This document shows, in pieces, positions 32,918 through 44,680 of a stretch of 64,000 nt of DNA. This DNA is from Selaginella moellendorffii (taxonomy: Eukaryota; Streptophyta; Lycopodiopsida; Selaginellales; Selaginellaceae): assembly GCF_000143415.4 (NCBI RefSeq), contig NW_003314309.1:96022-160021 (forward strand). The letters are read 5' to 3'. The position numbers and the translations under genes are program-made. Below the pieces are notes generated by a model that saw only the letters and a program-made list of their open reading frames with translations, was not told the origin of the DNA and made no database searches. The stretch's first letter is position 1. Each line of letters begins with the position of its first letter.

Positions 32918-33920
32918 TGTAAGCCATAAATTTTTCCTTTCCAATTTGCCAGGTTACCTTGTCTATCTGACCAACACTGCCTTGGCTTTTGCCAAATTCC
33001 CTCACCAAGGTTCCTGCCTATGGTACCAACTCCTACTTGGTCCTACTTGGTTTCAGTTACTCACTACATGAGCAATAGAGCGTTAACCATCCATTCATGG
33101 ATTCCCAAATCTCTCCCAATCCCCCTCCCCGGGTTAGATTGAACTTAAGGTTCGACTACACTCCCCATAAGCACAAGTAGCCAAGCACACCAAGCCTCCA
33201 AGTTCCTAACATCCCTTGGTACCACAATACTTGATCATGGGACCCTCTAAATCCCAAGTCTTGAGTGCAACACATGCTTCAGGACGCCGGGGCGAAACAC
33301 GATGGCCTAACGGCCTCTACCCCCCCCCAACGGAAAGGCCCAATGAGCCACAAGGTACTCAAGTGGGGCACCACTCCACATGAGCCGAGAGCACCATAGT
33401 CGGTTTCCCTTTCAGGAGTGGGAGCTGCTCTTGAGCACTTCCTTGGGTGGCCCCTCTGGCACCATCCGAGTCCATGCTCACTCCCACCCAAGGCCCCTCG
33501 GCCCCGGTCTCAACCTCAAGTCAGTTTGGAAGCACCACTGAAGAGTTCCTTCAAGACTGGTTCTTAGACCTCACTATCCTTACTATACGAACATCTCTTT
33601 TTATCCTATGACTTGTTGACTATGTCTTCGGGGGCATCCCCCAACTTAGCAGTGTGCCTAAGTTAGCCTCCCCGGCCAAGAGTCCATAGCAACGGAATAT
33701 AGGTGTCCCTATACCCCTCACCTCACTATGCTTTAGTATAGGGTCGGGACTTGAACCCAGCCTTGCTTTACTAGGGGGTTGGGACTCGAACCCAACCTCC
33801 GTAGAATATGTCTACGGATTTGACATCCCCGCAAGGAGTCGGGTATAGTTTCCTACGCCTGGTTGACCTAGCTAGCCCATGCTAATTAGCTTACCTTCGG
33901 CGTGCCTTCGGGTCCCAACA
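32918..33920 (-). repeat. LTR of chromodomain Gypsy element (first copy, 3' LTR)
   Basis: About 1 kb, TGTAAGCC ... GGTCCCAACA (minus: TGTTGGGACC ... GGCTTACA). It contains a C-run near 33326 and a short hairpin ggttgggactcgaacccaacc near 33776-33797. U5/R matches 36058-36476 and 40464-41155; the U3 half differs from the LTR at 40464-41577. Confidence 0.75.
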
Positions 33921-34098
33921 TACAACTTCACAAATTGATACTTTAATTGAACTTTGCATAAATACATAGAGTTCTGCCTTGTAGAAATTCCTCCACTAAA
34001 TCTCGCTCATTCGCTAGGTTCTCCTTCGGTTCCCATGTTTCTTCGCAGTGTGGAAATCCTTTCCACTTCACATGGAACTCTCTCACCTCGCGTCCTTG

Positions 34099-34801
34099 TC
34101 ACTTGCTCTTGTGTGCATTGATGATGGCCTCGACTTCATATTCCTCCTCCCCTTGGATAACCTCAGGTAAAGGTGTTACTTGGTCCTTGTGAAACGGATC
34201 TTCAAAGTATGGCTTGAGTAAGTTCACATAGAACACTAGGTGCATCTTCCCCATCTCTCGAGGAAGTCGGAGACGGTAAACCACTTTACCGATTCGTGCC
34301 TCAATCTCGTAAGGCCCTGCAAACCTGCTTAAGGAACTCAAGATCAATTCAATTCTAGGAATACATGCATTTTTACCTTTGGGTCAACTTCCAGCTGATC
34401 CCACTTGGCAGCCTGAGGTTCTTGGTGTTCAACCACACCTTCTTCCCAACTTGGAACTCTACATTCCGACGCTTCTGGTTCGCATATTTGGTTTGCCTTT
34501 GTTGAGCCCGTTCCAAGGAATCCCTCACTAGATTCCAAATGTTGAATCTTTCCGCCATGAATGCCTCCACTGCGGGTAACTCTCCATGGTACTCAACCAT
34601 GCCAAGCTCCATAGGACCTTCAATAGCTCGCCCATTGATGACTTCCCATGGACTCACCCCGATACTCGAATGTGGTGAGTTGTTATAACATATTTCCGCA
34701 AGTCTCAAATGACTTACCCAATCGGTCTGGTCTCCTGAGACATAGCATTGCAAATAATCCTCCAGTTGCCTATTCACCCTTTCTGTTTGTCCGTCTGTCA
34801 A
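34099..34801 (-). pseudogene. Integrase C-terminus plus chromodomain (first copy)
   Basis: Begins at the end of the integrase core (MTDGQTERVNRQLEDYLQCY), continues through NNSPHSSIGVSPWEVINGR and the GKKVWLNTKNLRL tether. After a frame break it has FRGPYEI-type sequence (FAGPYEIEARIGKVVYRLRL), then HLVFYVNLLKPYF and a chromodomain start EEEYEVEAIINAH. This is the chromovirus arrangement. The protein breaks at about 34345. Confidence 0.8.
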
Positions 34802-35339
34802 GAAGTGTTAGTGCCATCAAACTTGACTTAATACCCAATACCTATCTATGGGTGATAAGCTGTGCTGAATTTCAACTTGGTGCGATATTGTTCTAGAAGA
34901 GTTCTCCAGAACCTACTAGTGAAGATCTTATCTCAATCTGAGATGATCTCTTCCGGCCTTCCCTGCACTCGAACCACTTGTTCGAAGAACAACTTCGCTA
35001 CACCTTCCGCATCCACTTCCGTTGTGGTGGGTATGAAATGTGCCATCTTCGAAAATCGGTTGGTGCTTGAGCTCCTCGAGTTCTTTTTGGTTTGGCCCCT
35101 TTGCTAAATGTGAACCCCAACCTTATCGTGTTCCCCTTTCGTAGGTTATCGTTGAAATGCACCTTGATGGCTGCATCCAACGCTTCCTTGTAGTTGGTCG
35201 TGTTCCAATGCATTACCTCATCGCGAGCCTAGGTTTGCAAGCTTGATATGAAGGCATGGAACGCATCCATATCCCCCATGTCTGTGACAAGTATCCTCTT
35301 TGCCATAAACCCATTCACATACTTCTGAATGGTTCCAGT

Positions 35340-35998
35340 CTACTTTAGCCTACTAAGCTCGTTTTTTAGATGTAGAGTAGCATTTGGAGGAACGTAAGTC
35401 ACGCGGATCCTTGCCTTCATCATTTCCCAAGTGGCCACCGGTCCTTCGTTGGCCTTTATCGTTCCCCACCAAGACTTGGCATTATCTGCTAAGTATGGTT
35501 TTGCACATGGGACCTTCTCTAAGCTTGGTAACCGCAACGCTTGAAAATAGTCCTCCATATTGTAAAACCACTCCTTCACCACCTTATAGTCATTCACTCC
35601 CTTGAAGATCGGTGGGGGCTTTGGTTTGTACTTGGGACTGATTCTACTTTGGTCTGTTCGACCTTGTTTGGTTTTGCCTCAGTCTCTACCGAAGGGTCCA
35701 CACCTTCTACACTGCCAGCATCCGCAGTTTTTTGCCTTTTCTTCCGCTTTTTATCATGCTTTAGCTTGCATCCGAGAGTCTTCAGTAGGGCATTGGTCTA
35801 TGCCAATTGTCCTTCTAGAATGTCCAATTGAGCCTTGGACAACCGAACCTTACTACCGGACTCTTGTTTGGAAGTTTCCTCACTGGAGTTCTCCTTATGC
35901 AAGGATTCCTCATCCATAGCCTTTTGTTCGACCAAAGGCTCCAGCTCGGAAGGAGGTTCCATCTCCGCCTTGGTTTGTTTCTGCCCTGCCTTTGCCAT
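35340..35998 (-). pseudogene. Gypsy gag remnant (first copy)
   Basis: Starts 60 bp inside the 5' LTR (MAKAGQKQTKAEMEPPSELE) with an acidic N-terminal region, then shifts frame. The capsid-like part 35597-35340 reads VKEWFYNMEDYFQALRLPS and AKSWWGTIKANEG, typical of plant Gypsy gag (the W..ME.YF and A..WW words). Broken by frame changes and stops. Confidence 0.75.
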
Positions 35999-36040
35999 CT
36001 CCCAGCAATCCGCCTCTATCCTTCGCTAGAACTGAGGAAA

Positions 36041-36057
36041 AGGCTCCAATACCAAAT
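36041..36057 (-). other. PBS of the chromodomain Gypsy element (iMet-like), first copy
   Basis: Minus strand reads ATTTGGTATTGGAGCC next to the LTR. The initiator-Met tRNA PBS is TGGTATCAGAGCC, so it differs at two to three positions. A second copy is at 40447-40463. Confidence 0.7.
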
Positions 36058-36476
36058 TGTAAGCCACAAATTTTTCCTTTCCAATTTGCCAGCTTACCTC
36101 GTCTATCCAACCAACACTACCTTGGCTTTTGCTAAGTTCCCTCGCCAAGGTTCCCGCCTATGGTACCAACTCCTACTTGGTCCTACTTGGTTTCAACTAC
36201 TCACTACATGAGCAACAGAGCATTAGCCATCCATTCATGGATTCCCAAATCTCTCCCAATCCCCCTCCCCGGGTTAGATTGGACTTAAGGTTCGGCTACA
36301 CTCCCCGCAAGCACAAGTAGCCAAGCACACTAAGCCTCCAGGTTCTTAACATCCCTTGGTACCACAATACTTGATCATGGGACCCTCTAAATCCCAAGTC
36401 TTGAGTGCAACACATGTTTCGGGACGCTAGGGCGAAACACCATGGCCTAACGGCCTAGTATGGGTACCTCTACCCC
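36058..36476 (-). repeat. Truncated 5' LTR of chromodomain Gypsy element
   Basis: Starts TGTAAGCCAC and follows the LTR family until the run of C at about 36473, where it is cut by the start of the second tandem copy (acetate kinase exon). Confidence 0.75.
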
Positions 36477-36736
36477 CCTAGAAGCTGTACAAAGAGCTGG
36501 GTGTACGGTGCTATGGCTTCCACGGGACGAGCTACCAGTTTCTTCTTGGCGAGGCCTCCTGCGCTCTTGGAAGGCTAGCGCTGGAACTTAATCTCATTGC
36601 CTTCCATCTCGGCACTGGAGCGAGAGTGTGTTTGATCAAGTATGTGGAATTGATTGATACAAGCATGGGAATGACTCCACTCGAAGGTTTAGTGATGGCT
36701 ACTCGGAGTGGTGGTGTTGATCTTTTAGAGACTTAA
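36477..36736 (+). pseudogene. Acetate kinase exon fragment in the second tandem copy
   Basis: Repeats 32071-32330: KLYKELGVRCYGFHGTS through LEGLVMATRSGG and the same terminal TAA. No upstream exons here, since the duplication starts inside this exon at the in-frame TAG. Confidence 0.9.
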
Positions 36737-37323
36737 TTATTAGTGAATAAAGCTTATATTAAAACACAAAAGTATTCCAAATAAGTTATCATCCAATCAA
36801 TCAATAGTAGAGTACATGAACCACTAAGATCAACATATTTGGAAAACATAGGATTCACCATCCAACAAAATTCAATAGCCAGTGTATCATCAAGGAAACT
36901 TAATGATAAAACTTAACTACTAAAGATTGTAAATAGCATGTCAAACAACTTACAAAAGATAACTTAAAGAACACAAAGTATCATTAACTAGCAAGTAAGA
37001 TGCTCGTGAATGTACCACTTAAAGGAAATAACATCCAATCTATTGAATGTATCACCTAATGCCAATCATTGCACTAGCTATTTTGAATAAATCCCAGTCA
37101 ATAATATGAAGGAACTCAAGTTGCTTAAACAAGTGTTAGCAACATCCTATCAATGTCTCAAACCCGAAAGACCAATCCAAAGCAAACCACAAAAACATGT
37201 GGTATTGTGAAAAGCCATAAGCCATTAAAGTAAATAACTAACTATCACAAAAGATCATCAATCATCCTATGCCATCCGCCTCTATCCTTCACTAGAGCTA
37301 AGAAAAAGGCTCCGATACTAAAT
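36737..37323. other. AT-rich non-coding sequence (second copy of 32331-32917)
   Basis: No gene; ends in the same PBS-like leader next to the LTR at 37324. Confidence 0.6.
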
Positions 37324-38327
37324 TGTAAGCCATAAATTTTTCCTTTCCAATTTGCCAGGTTACCTTGTCTATCTGACCAACACTGCCTTGGCTTTTGCCA
37401 AATTCCCTCACCAAGGTTCCTGCCTATGGTACCAACTCCTACTTGGTCCTACTTGGTTTCAGTTACTCACTACATGAGCAATAGAGCGTTAACCATCCAT
37501 TCATGGATTCCCAAATCTCTCCCAATCCCCCTCCCCGGGTTAGACTGAACTTAAGGTTCGACTACACTCCCCATAAGCACAAGTAGCCAAGCACACCAAG
37601 CCTCCAAGTTCCTAACATCCCTTGGTACCACAATACTTGATCATGGGACCCTCTAAATCCCAAGTCTTGAGTGCAACACATGCTTCAGGACGCCGGGGCG
37701 AAACACGATGGCCTAACGGCCTCTACCCCCCCCCCAACGGAAAGGCCCAATGAGCCACAAGGTACTCAAGTGGGGCACCACTCCACATGAGCCGAGAGCA
37801 CCATAGTCGGTTTCCCTTTCAGGAGTGGGAGCTGCTCTTGAGCACTTCCTTGGGTGGCCCCTCTGGCACCATCCGAGTCCATGCTCACTCCCACCCAAGG
37901 CCCCTCGGCCCCGGTCTCAACCTCAAGTCAGTTTGGAAGCACCACTGAAGAGTTCCTTCAAGACTGGTTCTTAGACCTCACTATCCTTACTATACGAACA
38001 TCTCTTTTTATCCTATGACTTGTTGACTATGTCTTCGGGGGCATCCCCCAACTTAGCAGTGTGCCTAAGTTAGCCTCCCCGGCCAAGAGTCCATAGCAAC
38101 GGAATATAGGTGTCCCTATACCCCTCACCTCACTATGCTTTAGTATAGGGTCGGGACTTGAACCCAGCCTTGCTTTACTAGGGGGTTGGGACTCGAACCC
38201 AACCTCCGTAGAATATGTCTACGGATTTGACATCCCCGCAAGGAGTCGGGTATAGTTTCCTACGCCTGGTTGACCTAGCTAGCCCATGCTAATTAGCTTA
38301 CCTTCGGCGTGCCTTCGGGTCCCAACA
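37324..38327 (-). repeat. LTR of chromodomain Gypsy element (second copy, 3' LTR)
   Basis: Copy of 32918-33920 with one extra C in the homopolymer run. Confidence 0.75.
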
Positions 38328-38505
38328 TACAACTTCACAAATTGATACTTTAATTGAACTTTGCATAAATACATAGAGTTCTGCCTTGTAGAAATTCCTC
38401 CACTAAATCTCGCTCATTCGCTAGGTTCTCCTTCGGTTCCCATGTTTCTTCGCAGTGTGGAAATCCTTTCCACTTCACATGGAACTCTCTCACCTCGCGT
38501 CCTTG

Positions 38506-39208
38506 TCACTTGCTCTTGTGTGCATTGATGATGGCCTCGACTTCATATTCCTCCTCCCCTTGGATAACCTCAGGTAAAGGTGTTACTTGGTCCTTGTGAA
38601 ACGGATCTTCAAAGTATGGCTTGAGTAAGTTCACATAGAACACTAGGTGCATCTTCCCCATCTCTCGAGGAAGTCGGAGACGGTAAACCACTTTACCGAT
38701 TCGTGCCTCAATCTCGTAAGGCCCTGCAAACCTGCTTAAGGAACTCAAGATCAATTCAATTCTAGGAATACATGCATTTTTACCTTTGGGTCAACTTCCA
38801 GCTGATCCCACTTGGCAGCCTGAGGTTCTTGGTGTTCAACCACACCTTCTTCCCAACTTGGAACTCTACATTCCGACGCTTCTGGTTCGCATATTTGGTT
38901 TGCCTTTGTTGAGCCCGTTCCAAGGAATCCCTCACTAGATTCCAAATGTTGAATCTTTCCGCCATGAATGCCTCCACTGCGGGTAACTCTCCATGGTACT
39001 CAACCATGCCAAGCTCCATAGGACCTTCAATAGCTCGCCCATTGATGACTTCCCATGGACTCACCCCGATACTCGAATGTGGTGAGTTGTTATAACATAT
39101 TTCCGCAAGTCTCAAATGACTTACCCAATCGGTCTGGTCTCCTGAGACATAGCATTGCAAATAATCCTCCAGTTGCCTATTCACCCTTTCTGTTTGTCCG
39201 TCTGTCAA
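38506..39208 (-). pseudogene. Integrase C-terminus plus chromodomain (second copy)
   Basis: Translated remnants are identical to those at 34099-34801, including the frame break. Confidence 0.8.
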
Positions 39209-39746
39209 GAAGTGTTAGTGCCATCAAACTTGACTTAATACCCAATACCTATCTATGGGTGATAAGCTGTGCTGAATTTCAACTTGGTGCGATATTGTTC
39301 TAGAAGAGTTCTCCAGAACCTACTAGTGAAGATCTTATCTCAATCTGAGATGATCTCTTCCGGCCTTCCCTGCACTCGAACCACTTGTTCGAAGAACAAC
39401 TTCGCTACACCTTCCGCATCCACTTCCGTTGTGGTGGGTATGAAATGTGCCATCTTCGAAAATCGGTTGGTGCTTGAGCTCCTCGAGTTCTTTTTGGTTT
39501 GGCCCCTTTGCTAAATGTGAACCCCAACCTTATCGTGTTCCCCTTTCGTAGGTTATCGTTGAAATGCACCTTGATGGCTGCATCCAACGCTTCCTTGTAG
39601 TTGGTCGTGTTCCAATGCATTACCTCATCGCGAGCCTAGGTTTGCAAGCTTGATATGAAGGCATGGAACGCATCCATATCCCCCATGTCTGTGACAAGTA
39701 TCCTCTTTGCCATAAACCCATTCACATACTTCTGAATGGTTCCAGT

Positions 39747-40404
39747 CTACTTTAGCCTACTAAGCTCGTTTTTTAGATGTAGAGTAGCATTTGGAGGAAC
39801 GTAAGTCACGCGGATCCTTGCCTTCATCATTTCCCAAGTGGCCACCGGTCCTTCGTTGGCCTTTATCGTTCCCCACCAAGACTTGGCATTATCTGCTAAG
39901 TATGGTTTTGCACATGGGACCTTCTCTAAGCTTGGTAACCGCAACGCTTGAAAATAGTCCTCCATATTGTAAAACCACTCCTTCACCACCTTATAGTCAT
40001 TCACTCCCTTGAAGATCGGTGGGGGCTTTGGTTTGTACTTGGGACTGATTCTACTTTGGTCTGTTCGACCTTGTTTGGTTTTGCCTCAGTCTCTACCGAA
40101 GGGTCCACACCTTCTACACTGCCAGCATCCGCAGTTTTTTGCCTTTTCTTCCGCTTTTTATCATGCTTTAGCTTGCATCCGAGGTCTTCAGTAGGGCATT
40201 GGTCTATGCCAATTGTCCTTCTAGAATGTCCAATTGAGCCTTGGACAACCGAACCTTACTACCGGACTCTTGTTTGGAAGTTTCCTCACTGGAGTTCTCC
40301 TTATGCAAGGATTCCTCATCCATAGCCTTTTGTTCGACCAAAGGCTCCAGCTCGGAAGGAGGTTCCATCTCCGCCTTGGTTTGTTTCTGCCCTGCCTTTG
40401 CCAT
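39747..40404 (-). pseudogene. Gypsy gag remnant (second copy)
   Basis: As at 35340-35998; a one-base deletion near 40183 (cgaggtc) is the main difference. Confidence 0.75.
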
Positions 40405-40463
40405 CTCCCAGCAATCCGCCTCTATCCTTCGCTAGAACTGAGGAAAAGGCTCCAATACCAAAT

Positions 40464-41577
40464 TGTAAGCCACAAATTTTTCCTTTCCAATTTGCCAGCT
40501 TACCTCGTCTATCCAACCAACACTACCTTGGCTTTTGCTAAGTTCCCTCGCCAAGGTTCCCGCCTATGGTACCAACTCCTACTTGGTCCTACTTGGTTTC
40601 AACTACTCACTACATGAGCAACAGAGCATTAGCCATCCATTCATGGATTCCCAAATCTCTCCCAATCCCCCTCCCCGGGTTAGATTGGACTTAAGGTTCG
40701 GCTACACTCCCCGCAAGCACAAGTAGCCAAGCACACTAAGCCTCCAGGTTCTTAACATCCCTTGGTACCACAATACTTGATCATGGGACCCTCTAAATCC
40801 CAAGTCTTGAGTGCAACACATGTTTCGGGACGCTAGGGCGAAACACCATGGCCTAACGGCCTAGTATGGGTACCTCTAGCCCCCCCCCCCCACTTCCATT
40901 GGGAAGGGCGAGGACCAATGAGCCGCAAGGTACTCAAATGGGGCACCACTCCATATGAGCCGAAAGCACCATAGTCGGTTTCCCTTTCGGGAGTGGGAGC
41001 TGCTCTTAAGCACTTCCTTGGGTGGCCCCTCCGGCACCACCCGAGTCCATGCTCACTCCCACCCAAGGCCCCTCAGCCCCAGTCTCAACCTCAAGTCAGT
41101 TTGGAAGCACCACTGAAGAGTTCCTTCAAGACTGGTTCTTGGACCTCACTATCCCTATTATACTTTTGGAACCCCTTGAGGCCCCCCCCCCCCCCCCCCC
41201 CGGGAGACGCACGCTTTGGGCTTTCACCCCTTGACCTGTATTAGTACTTGGACTCGATCTCGGACTTGATCTTGGACTTGATCTCGAACCCGACTTTGGA
41301 CTTGGTCTTGGACTCGATCTCGGATCCAATCTCGGACTCGACTTCGGACTCGACCTCGGACTCGGTCTTAGAACCGATCTCGGATCTTGGACTTTATCTC
41401 GAACTAGGTCTCGGAGTCGGCCTCAGACTTGAGCCCGGACTCTATCTCGAACTTGGTTTTAAAGTCGGTCTTAGACTCGATCTCAGACTCGGTCCCATCC
41501 GATGAACTCTTTGTCATTTCGGTCATGCTTTTGGGGATCCTTTAGCCTACGACACCTCGGGGAGTTGGTTCCTTACA
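40464..41577 (-). repeat. Full 5' LTR of chromodomain Gypsy element, with variant U3
   Basis: TGTAAGCC ... CCTTACA, about 1.1 kb. The right half (from about 41156) is unrelated to the LTRs at 32918 and 37324. It carries a run of about 20 C near 41184-41203 and a 12-bp-type minisatellite. PBS lies immediately left (40447-40463). Confidence 0.65.
41250..41500. repeat. Imperfect 12-bp minisatellite in the LTR
   Basis: About twenty degenerate copies of a unit like ctcggactcgat / cttggacttgat. It is open in several frames and yields low-complexity Leu/Asp/Ser peptide, which is not a gene. Confidence 0.85.
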
Positions 41578-44500
41578 GTAACTCACTTTATAATAAGCAT
41601 AAGAATTATCATCAATGATCAATATAAAGGATTCAACATCTTCAATATTGATCATTAACTCTTCCCCTTGTAAAGTTAGTATAGTCCACGACTGAATCAC
41701 TTTTCAAGGAAAAGCTAAAGTTGTTGACCCCTACTAAACAATCTCGTCTAGAACACAACTAACTCAACTTGCAACTCAGTTTATTTGAACGTCAACATAA
41801 TTGCTAACTAGTAAATACATGAATGCCAATAACATAAAGCTATAGCCCAAACATCAACACTATTTACATCAAGACTAATGAAATTCAATATCAATCTTAT
41901 GGAGAGATATTTCATTTCAGTCAAATCTCAACAACAAGGCATCACTTCAATGCCATCAACACCATAATAAAGCTAAAAGAAAGCAAGAGCGAATCACCAC
42001 TCAAAGCTCTTTAGCAACCAAGCTATACAAAGTCAAAGATACCTTAGTTAGTATCTGAGACCAATCCTTCAACATTACTTAGTTACAAATAACACACTAT
42101 CAAAGAGTGATTCACCACATCCAAGACTCCATGAAATCCAACACCATGGACTAAATGCAAACAAATGACATCGACAAAGGTAGAATTTATATACCAACAT
42201 GGAAAAACTATATAAGTTTAATGACATGATCTTCTACAACACCATTTGGTAAAGCAAGCCTATCACTGCTAAATCATCATCGAGCAAAGCAAGTGTTAAA
42301 TAATCCTTAACAAAGTCTACAATCAATCATTAGTTTCTAAACAACTAACAATCACTCTTCAACTTGCCTTCACAAGACTTGAACACTAAACTCATGCCAT
42401 CAAATCATATACTTGTCTAATATAAATGTAATACCTCAAGTACGAGATAAAGGTTTATGGACAGGCATAAATTAAATGACTACTTGAATCCAACTCAACC
42501 GCAATAAGCTCATCAATATGTTTAGATAATAGCTCTGAGCATGCCTTAAAGAGGCTAGCTATGCATGATCAACATTTAGTCATAACTAAAGTGAAAATCA
42601 TGAGATGGACTCATATCAGTACACAACCTCCTCATATACAAAGTTATAGTATGGGTACCAACATTTTAACCTCAGACAACTAAGTTGGACATCACCATCC
42701 TCAGCTAAGGCACAAGGCCACCAAAACTAAGTTAAGATCAGTGAGAGCTCACTACTCTCATATAGTTTAACAAAATGCAAAGTGAACCTACCACCAAGCA
42801 CAATGCTACAGAAAAAAGGCACAAGAGTCACATTTCTAGAAAATTGTAATAACTACTTTTCTACATCAACTCCAGACTCTATCCAACTCAATTGCTTTAG
42901 CCTCAAAAGTTAGCATCCCTTTCGGGCCGTATTATACAAACTACTTACTAGGGTTTAAGCTAACCAAAATTAACTTCAACTCCTTCACTAGTTTGGATTG
43001 GCTTACAAAAATAGATTAATTTTTGAGCAAAGTGATCAATAGATCAACCATTGAAAAATCCTGAAAAAAATTTGTAGAAAATTTTCCATCCTAGAGAAAG
43101 AATGACTCTCAGTCTAGGAATGCAAACTTTCAAGACTCAACCAACTTCCTCCTACTAACAACTTCACATATGTTCACCTCAACACTAATTCTCATGACTC
43201 AACAATATATTTAAGCATCGAACATCATGCCCATATTTCGACATCCAACACAGACATCTGCAAAAATGCATAATGAACATTTAAGGCTTGATCATGAAGA
43301 CCATATCTTTAGATATCCATATTACACTAACACTATTCTTCAATTACCTTCAACATTTAATATGAAGCCAAAACACTAACAAGAAAAATGACATGGAAAA
43401 TCAAGTTCTAAAGAAAATTCCTCATCACTTGAAACAACAATGCTACTTCCTTAACACAAGTGCTAACAATGTCAATGCTTCAACTACACACCTTCTCCAT
43501 CCAACAATCTACTCCAAGTGCTAACGGATCAACTAACAAGCTATAGCAAGTGAATGTTATAACCCTTTTTAACACCTTATGGGCAAACCCTTAAGTAAAT
43601 AATGTATTAACTTAAGCTTAGCATAATGGATCATCATCCAGAATCTAGTCAAAGCTATTATATGTAAGTAGACTAGTTTTTCCATCAACCACTTTGGGGT
43701 TTATCATCATTTACAACTTCATAAACACATTGCACACTATCACATGGGTATGATATAAATTCACAATAACTTAATCATTAATTAAGCAACACCACAAGCA
43801 ATACCCATGTCACTACTACAAAGTTTATGTGAGTATCAAGTATTAACTCAATTTGACAAAATGCAACATAAATGCCACACCCCATCGATAGAGATTTACA
43901 ACACCCAATACCACTAACTTTTGTTCACAATATGGACAAACTCATACCACTTTTTTTTTTACTAAACTCAAAACTAATTTAACACCAAGCTACTTAAGGA
44001 GCAATAGCAAGGTTCTCTAGAAAAGATTTGAGCATTATAACCCAAGTCTTCTAATAGTAAGTCAAGTTAAAATGGTTTAACATTTCACGATTATCCATCT
44101 TTAACCAAACCTCAAGCTTGCGTTTGCACTGCCTTCAGTCCAATCCAAGAAAATTTTATGAGAGAGTACGGCAATGATTATTTGAACCAATAGACTTATC
44201 CCTATAGTCTTGATTGATCCACTTATAATTATGCCTAGGAATGATCCACTAGTGTCATGCTAAACAACTATAGGCCAACCTATTTACCACTCTTAGAAAA
44301 CTCAAGGAAGGTTTACTTTTTCTCACGGTACATAGAACAACTCATGGAACCATTGGAATAACTTATGGAATCATTGATAGGTTAATATTAATCCTATTAA
44401 CTCAAAGTGTAACCTCGAGTTGCTAATGTGCTTCACTCACGAGCCTAAGCACAAACTCGTGTATAATGGTACATCTCAGTCCTTCTTAGGAGCCCAAGAG

Positions 44501-44663
44501 CAAACTCATATAATAAGGTACAAAAATGCAACCAAATCCATACCCAAGAAACAAATGTGAAGCCTTTGCACCCAAACGTGTACCCACTCGGATCATCATT
44601 TTCATCTCTACATATTCAACGAAATTAGTTGCCCAATCTCATTGGATAGTATTTACTAAGACT
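41578..44663 (-). other. 3.1-kb coding-less retroelement interior (LARD-like)
   Basis: No ORF of note on either strand. The plus strand is strikingly A/C-rich and G-poor throughout. It ends at a PBS and an LTR on its right side, so it is probably the non-coding interior of a large retrotransposon derivative in minus orientation. No pol or gag words were found. Confidence 0.5.
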
Positions 44664-44680
44664 CATCCTCTGATACTAAT
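44664..44680 (-). other. iMet-type primer-binding site
   Basis: Minus strand reads ATTAGTATCAGAGGATG right after the LTR end ...CTACA. The initiator-Met PBS TGGTATCAGAG is matched apart from the second base or so. Confidence 0.7.

Larger units (their letters stand above)
33921..36057 (-). mobile_element. Internally deleted chromodomain-type Gypsy element, first copy
   Basis: Between two LTRs, on the minus strand: PBS, gag start, then directly the end of integrase and chromodomain. Protease, RT, RNase H and the integrase core are missing. No purine-rich tract is seen beside 33921, so the exact 3' LTR border is uncertain. Confidence 0.75.
32071..36476. repeat. 4406-bp tandem duplication, first copy
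   Basis: From CTAGAAGCTGTACAAAG in the acetate kinase exon to the poly-C in an LTR. The next 4406 bp (36477-40882) repeat it with only scattered single-base changes, e.g. atcaaatatg/atcaagtatg, cgagagtc/cgaggtc, and C-run length. Confidence 0.95.
36477..40882. repeat. 4406-bp tandem duplication, second copy
   Basis: Second copy of 32071-36476; all ORF remnants, LTRs and the PBS recur at +4406/4407. Followed at 40883 by the continuation of the LTR that is cut short in copy one. Confidence 0.95.

Noticed and set aside
33279-33491. Minus-strand 70-aa ORF in the Gypsy LTR
   Set aside because: Lies wholly in LTR sequence next to a C-run, length varies with the run, no family resemblance.
33776-33797. 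tRNA-like T-arm (gggactcgaaccca) in the LTR
   Set aside because: It is a simple palindromic hairpin; no acceptor stem, anticodon arm or CCA-adjacent structure fits around it.
41248-41505. 85-codon Leu/Asp-rich ORF
   Set aside because: Product of the 12-bp minisatellite; low complexity, no start context, other frames equally open.
43811-43820. CACTACTACA as a second CACTA terminal repeat
   Set aside because: The following bases do not match the TIR-adjacent sequence at 48830 and no transposase or subterminal repeats lie next to it, so probably chance.
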